Positions 12,441 to 15,220 of a DNA stretch of 15,220 bases are shown here, piece after piece (position 1 is the stretch's first letter; every line of letters begins with the position of its first letter). Origin of the DNA: Patescibacteria group bacterium (GTDB taxonomy: Bacteria > Patescibacteriota > Minisyncoccia > UBA6257 > Colwellbacteraceae); the NCBI GenBank assembly GCA_023474185.1, contig JAMCXR010000021.1:1-15220 (forward strand). Reading direction: 5' to 3'. The translations under genes and the position numbers were made by a program. The notes under the pieces are model-generated. The model worked only from the letters and a program-made list of their open reading frames with translations, ran no database searches and had not been told where the DNA came from.

Positions 12441-13397
12441 ATGATAAATAACATCGAGTTGTTTGAGTTATCCTTAAGACACCGAGAGCCGGTAATAGAT
12501 CCGTTTTATGTAAAAAACGGAAATATTATTATTTCCAGTAATCCAAAGCAACACACTGACATTATGGATAAAAACATTGAGCTGATAGAAGCAATTTCAG
12601 CTTATAGGTTTGCAGACAAAAGAGGTGATGTTAAAGCTGCTGGCGAAGTGCTTAAAACAATATTGAAACTTATTAAGTTCAGAAACATAAACTATTCAGA
12701 ATTCGTCTCTTTTTGGCCAGTGGTTGACGTTTCTTTTAGTGTTTTCCAAAAATTAGACAGTAAGCAGCAATTGTATTTTATAAAAGAGATTGTCGATAAG
12801 TATATAAAATTAAGACATCTTTTATATTCATCGTATGGATATACACCAGTAACATTGCAAGTGGGCAAAGACGCTAAAGCTCATAAGGAAAGTGGAACCC
12901 TCGGAATTAACAAGGTATCGACCATCTTAAATGGTGTTGGATATAAACAAGCTAATCACGGATCCTCTATAGATTTTTTGTCTGGTGAAGATAAAAAATA
13001 TATTGAATCTGATAAAGGGGGTAAAAAACTATTTAAAGATTTATTAAAGGAATGCTCTATAGAATTTCTATGGAGCAAGAGTAAAGAGCAAAAGATGCCA
13101 GACTTCCTGGTGCGCAATAAAAAAGACATATTCATATTAGAGCACAAGCACATGAAAGAAAGCGGCGGTGGACAGGACAAACAAATGAATGAAGTGATAT
13201 CATTTATAGGCTTCACAGATAAAAACCCTAAAGTGCATTATGTTTCTTTTGTAGATGGGATATATTTCAACTTGCTTGCTAGTAATACGTTGAAAAAAGG
13301 GAAAACATTAACCCAGCTCGAAAAAATTAAAGATAACCTTAATAAGAATAAAAAGAATTATTTCGTTAATACATTTGGATTTAAAGAGCTAATTTGA
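12441..13397 (+). CDS. Probable type II restriction endonuclease, PD-(D/E)XK fold
   Basis: 318 residues, starting two bases after the methyltransferase stop, so translation is probably coupled; no Shine-Dalgarno is seen. The C-terminal third has a PD-(D/E)XK-type active site: Pro220-Asp221 (KMPDFLVRNKKDIFIL) and Glu234-His235-Lys236. A Gly-rich GGGQDKQMNEVISFIG follows; its Gln246 may be the helix glutamine often seen in this fold. The first 200 residues are helical and lysine-rich and match no family I recognise; they may carry the DNA-specificity part. Pairing with an adenine methyltransferase and the shared AT-rich composition support a restriction enzyme. The lack of a recognised family leaves room for another nuclease role. 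Confidence 0.72.
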   Translation: MINNIELFELSLRHREPVIDPFYVKNGNIIISSNPKQHTDIMDKNIELIEAISAYRFADKRGDVKAAGEVLKTILKLIKFRNINYSEFVSFWPVVDVSFSVFQKLDSKQQLYFIKEIVDKYIKLRHLLYSSYGYTPVTLQVGKDAKAHKESGTLGINKVSTILNGVGYKQANHGSSIDFLSGEDKKYIESDKGGKKLFKDLLKECSIEFLWSKSKEQKMPDFLVRNKKDIFILEHKHMKESGGGQDKQMNEVISFIGFTDKNPKVHYVSFVDGIYFNLLASNTLKKGKTLTQLEKIKDNLNKNKKNYFVNTFGFKELI

Positions 13398-13435
13398 GGT
13401 TTATAGCTTCTCGATTATATCGATCTTAATTGCAC

Positions 13436-13444
13436 TGCTAAAAT
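13436..13444 (+). promoter_or_regulatory. Extended -10 promoter of the DUF3175 gene, leaderless
   Basis: TGC (13436-13438) directly followed by TAAAAT (13439-13444), which ends six bases before the ATG at 13451. There is no -35 consensus and no Shine-Dalgarno. Confidence 0.6.
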
Positions 13445-13450
13445 CTTCTG

Positions 13451-13747
13451 ATGAAGAAAGACAGGTTGCTAAAATCCACTAAACGCTGGTCGGGCCGAGT
13501 GACTAAAGAAAGCAACGCCTTGGACCTCGAGGAGGGCGTGTTCACCAAAAATAATCCGGAGGAGATCGCTGAATCTCTTAAGCGTTCCGCCGAAGAAAGC
13601 GAGCGGCGCAAAGGGACGCCTTTTATGTCCGCTATGTCGATGCTCAACTTCTACATCAACCGCGCCGGGAAAAATTTGTCCGCCAAGCGAAAAAAGATAT
13701 TGGAGCAGGCGAAGGTCAAATTAAGAAACTTGTTCGGCAGAAAATAA
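13451..13747 (+). CDS. DUF3175 family protein
   Basis: 98 residues, small and strongly basic. The conserved features of the DUF3175 family are present in order: KRWSGRVTKESNALDLEEGVF, then EIAESLKRSAEESERRKGTPFMSAMSMLNFYINRAGKNLS, then a helical end with KKILEQAKVKLRNLF. The family has no established biochemical function; its size and charge would fit nucleic-acid binding, but that is only inference. No export signal is seen. The GC-rich composition returns here, so the gene lies outside the AT-rich restriction-modification cassette, and the next promoter overlaps its 3' end. Confidence 0.85.
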   Translation: MKKDRLLKSTKRWSGRVTKESNALDLEEGVFTKNNPEEIAESLKRSAEESERRKGTPFMSAMSMLNFYINRAGKNLSAKRKKILEQAKVKLRNLFGRK

Positions 13748-13758
13748 AACCTTACAAT
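13730..13758 (+). promoter_or_regulatory. Promoter of tgt, nearly leaderless
   Basis: TTGTTC (13730-13735, inside the end of the DUF3175 gene), a 17-base spacer and TACAAT (13753-13758). The expected start near 13765 leaves about seven bases before the ATG at 13772. Confidence 0.5.
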
Positions 13759-13771
13759 CCAGCTGTATCAA

Positions 13772-14977
13772 ATGGCTGAATTCAAGGTTCTGAAAAAAGA
13801 CAAAAATACCCGCGCCAGGGCGGGAATTTTAAAGACCGCGCACGGCATTGTTCATACGCCGGCTTTTGTTCCGGTGGCGACCAAAGGAGGATTGCGCGGG
13901 ATCGGCTTTGAAGAGGCTCATAAGTTCGGCGGCGAGATTTTCATGATTAACACCTTCCACTTTTACGTGGACGGGAAATACAAGCTGGTCAAGAAATTCG
14001 GCGGCCTGCACAAGTTTATGAACATCGATTATCCGCTTATGACCGACAGCGGCGGATTCCAGGTTTTCAGCCTGGGGTTCGGACTAGAGCACGGCGTCGG
14101 CAAGATTTCCAACATGTTCCCCGGGGAAAACAAGCCCGGCCAGCATCCGAACGACAATCCGTCCCTTAAAAAGAAGAATTTGGTGAAGATAACCGAGGAA
14201 GGCGCGGAGTTCAAGTACTACAAAAACGGCAAGAAGCTTTTTTTGGACGCGGAAACTTCGATTAAAACGCAAAAACAGCTCGGCGCGGACATTGTTTTCG
14301 CCTTCGACGAGTGCACCTCGCCCTTGTCCGATTACGAATATACGAAGATGTCGGTTGACAGAACCCATCGCTGGGCGGTGAGAAGCCTGAAAGAATTCGA
14401 GAAGGGACCCAAAACCGGCCAGGGACTCATGGGAATAATCCAGGGCGGGGAGTTCAGGGATTTGAGGGAAAAAGCGGTGGAGTTCATTTCTTCGCTGCCG
14501 TTTTTCGGTTTCGGCATCGGCGGCCCCTTGGGCCAGTCCAAGAAAGACATGCATAAAATCCTCGACTGGACCTTGCCCATACTTCCGGAGAACAAGCCGA
14601 AGCATTTACTGGGAATAGGGGACGTGGACGATATTTTTAACGGCGTGGAGCGAGGGATAGACACTTTCGACTGCGTCAATCCGACGAGGCTCGCGCGGCA
14701 CGGAACCGCGCTGACCCAGGGCGGCAGGATAAACTTGAAATCCGGACGCTATGTGAACAGCAAAGAGCCGATAGACAAAAAGTGCCATTGTCGCGTTTGC
14801 CAAAATCATTCGCGCGCCTACATTTCGAGCCTCCTGAGGGAATGGGAGATTTACGGAGTTATGCTCCTTGTCGAGCATAACCTCTTTTATATGCTCAATC
14901 TGATGGAGGAGATACGGCAGGCGATTAAAGACGGAAAGTTTAAGGAGTTGAAGAGAAAACACATAAAAAACCCGTAG
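13772..14977 (+). CDS. tgt: tRNA-guanine transglycosylase, divergent
   Basis: 401 residues. The enzyme exchanges guanine 34 of GUN anticodons for a queuosine precursor. Catalytic residues are in place: general acid/base Asp92 in TDSGGFQVFSLG and the nucleophile Asp300 in GIDTFDCVNPTR. The zinc site is Cys338, Cys340, Cys343 and His369, with the same spacing as in the Zymomonas enzyme. Two departures stand out. About 30 extra residues (roughly 103-135, GFGLEHGVGK...) follow the SLG motif. The base-binding loop that is usually GGLAVGE reads GGPLGQS, without the glutamate. It may use a different base, such as queuine salvaged from a host or neighbour, but this is inference. The ATG at 13772 follows a promoter. 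A pterin dehydratase gene follows 19 bases after the stop. Confidence 0.93.
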   Translation: MAEFKVLKKDKNTRARAGILKTAHGIVHTPAFVPVATKGGLRGIGFEEAHKFGGEIFMINTFHFYVDGKYKLVKKFGGLHKFMNIDYPLMTDSGGFQVFSLGFGLEHGVGKISNMFPGENKPGQHPNDNPSLKKKNLVKITEEGAEFKYYKNGKKLFLDAETSIKTQKQLGADIVFAFDECTSPLSDYEYTKMSVDRTHRWAVRSLKEFEKGPKTGQGLMGIIQGGEFRDLREKAVEFISSLPFFGFGIGGPLGQSKKDMHKILDWTLPILPENKPKHLLGIGDVDDIFNGVERGIDTFDCVNPTRLARHGTALTQGGRINLKSGRYVNSKEPIDKKCHCRVCQNHSRAYISSLLREWEIYGVMLLVEHNLFYMLNLMEEIRQAIKDGKFKELKRKHIKNP

Positions 14978-14980
14978 GTA

Positions 14981-14989
14981 TGGTAGAAT
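14981..14989 (+). promoter_or_regulatory. Extended -10 promoter of the pterin dehydratase gene, leaderless
   Basis: TGG (14981-14983) directly before TAGAAT (14984-14989), seven bases ahead of the ATG at 14997. There is no -35 consensus and no Shine-Dalgarno. Confidence 0.55.
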
Positions 14990-14996
14990 AGAGTCG

Positions 14997-15220
14997 ATGA
15001 TCCACGATTTCGCTTCGAAAAAATGCGTGGCCTGCGAGGGCGGCGTGCCGCCGATTCCCGCGGATCAAGCAAGGGAATATTTGAAGGAAACTACCGGCTG
15101 GGGGTTGGCGGAAGACGAGAAAAAGATAAGGCGCGAATTTAAATTTAAGGGTTTCAAAGAAGCGATGGTGTTTGTAAACAAGGTGGCCGACATCGCTAAT
15201 GAAGAGGATCACCACCCCGA
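14997..15220 (+). CDS. Pterin-4a-carbinolamine dehydratase, 5' part (runs off the window)
   Basis: 74 complete codons are visible and the frame is open at the end of the window. The protein begins MIHDFASKKC and continues with the family pattern LKETTGWGLAEDEKKIRREFKFKGFKEAMVFVNKVADIANEEDHHP. The catalytic histidine pair is His72-His73 in EDHHP. The family dehydrates 4a-hydroxy-tetrahydropterin. CPR bacteria often encode it without an aromatic amino-acid hydroxylase, so its physiological substrate there is uncertain. A CVAC pair at residues 10-13 could bind a metal or be incidental. The usual family length is about 95-115 residues, so only a short tail is missing. Confidence 0.9.
   Translation, partial: MIHDFASKKCVACEGGVPPIPADQAREYLKETTGWGLAEDEKKIRREFKFKGFKEAMVFVNKVADIANEEDHHP

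Noticed and set aside
11300..13450. Transposon or integrase-borne island ends around the restriction-modification pair
   Set aside because: No recombinase, terminal inverted repeats or matching direct repeats could be found at either edge.
13748..13771. preQ1 riboswitch in front of tgt
   Set aside because: The interval is only 24 bases and is filled by the -10 box; there is no room for the aptamer.
1..15220. CRISPR array, rRNA operon, insertion sequence or prophage genes
   Set aside because: No regularly spaced repeats, rRNA segments, transposase motifs or phage structural genes are seen on either strand.

Overview
The window looks like a compact chromosome segment from a Patescibacteria/CPR bacterium, most likely of Parcubacteria type. 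The reasons are: short, densely packed genes on both strands; large secreted LamG and fibronectin-III proteins; a pterin-4a-carbinolamine dehydratase next to a divergent tgt; no biosynthetic operons; and several genes whose -10 box sits only 6-7 bases before the start codon. TGA is used as a stop (LamG gene, endonuclease gene), which argues against the recoded Gracilibacteria/Absconditabacteria lineages. The taxonomic call is inference; there is no rRNA in the window.

Layout. 1-820: 3' end of a secreted LamG protein. 873-3302: leuS. 3414-5135: membrane-anchored protein with five FN3 domains, ending at a bidirectional terminator. 5225-6015: two minus-strand genes, a small unknown protein and a dual-specificity-type phosphatase. 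The phosphatase lies directly behind a promoter - structured leader - intrinsic terminator unit (6025-6278) that I could not assign to a known RNA. 6429-6661: divergent tRNA-Ser(UGA) and tRNA-Ala(GGC). 6755-8390: OmpR-type response regulator and histidine kinase, overlapping. 8391-8690: a gene-free stretch rich in hairpins and ending in a terminator. 8721-8792: tRNA-Ala(UGC). 8959-10229: two unknown proteins, one cytosolic and one membrane-anchored. 10288-10377: tRNA-Ser(CGA). 10529-11299: Bax inhibitor-1 family membrane protein. 11428-13397: an AT-rich two-gene cassette of N6-adenine methyltransferase plus a PD-(D/E)XK nuclease, probably a horizontally acquired type II restriction-modification system. 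13451-15220: DUF3175 protein, a divergent tRNA-guanine transglycosylase, and the 5' part of a pterin dehydratase gene.

How the genes work together. Most are housekeeping translation functions (leuS, four tRNAs, tgt), mixed with cell-surface proteins, one signalling pair and one defence cassette. The two-component pair and the restriction-modification pair are clear functional units. The two items most worth follow-up are the unassigned leader/ncRNA in front of the phosphatase and the repeated leaderless promoter geometry.
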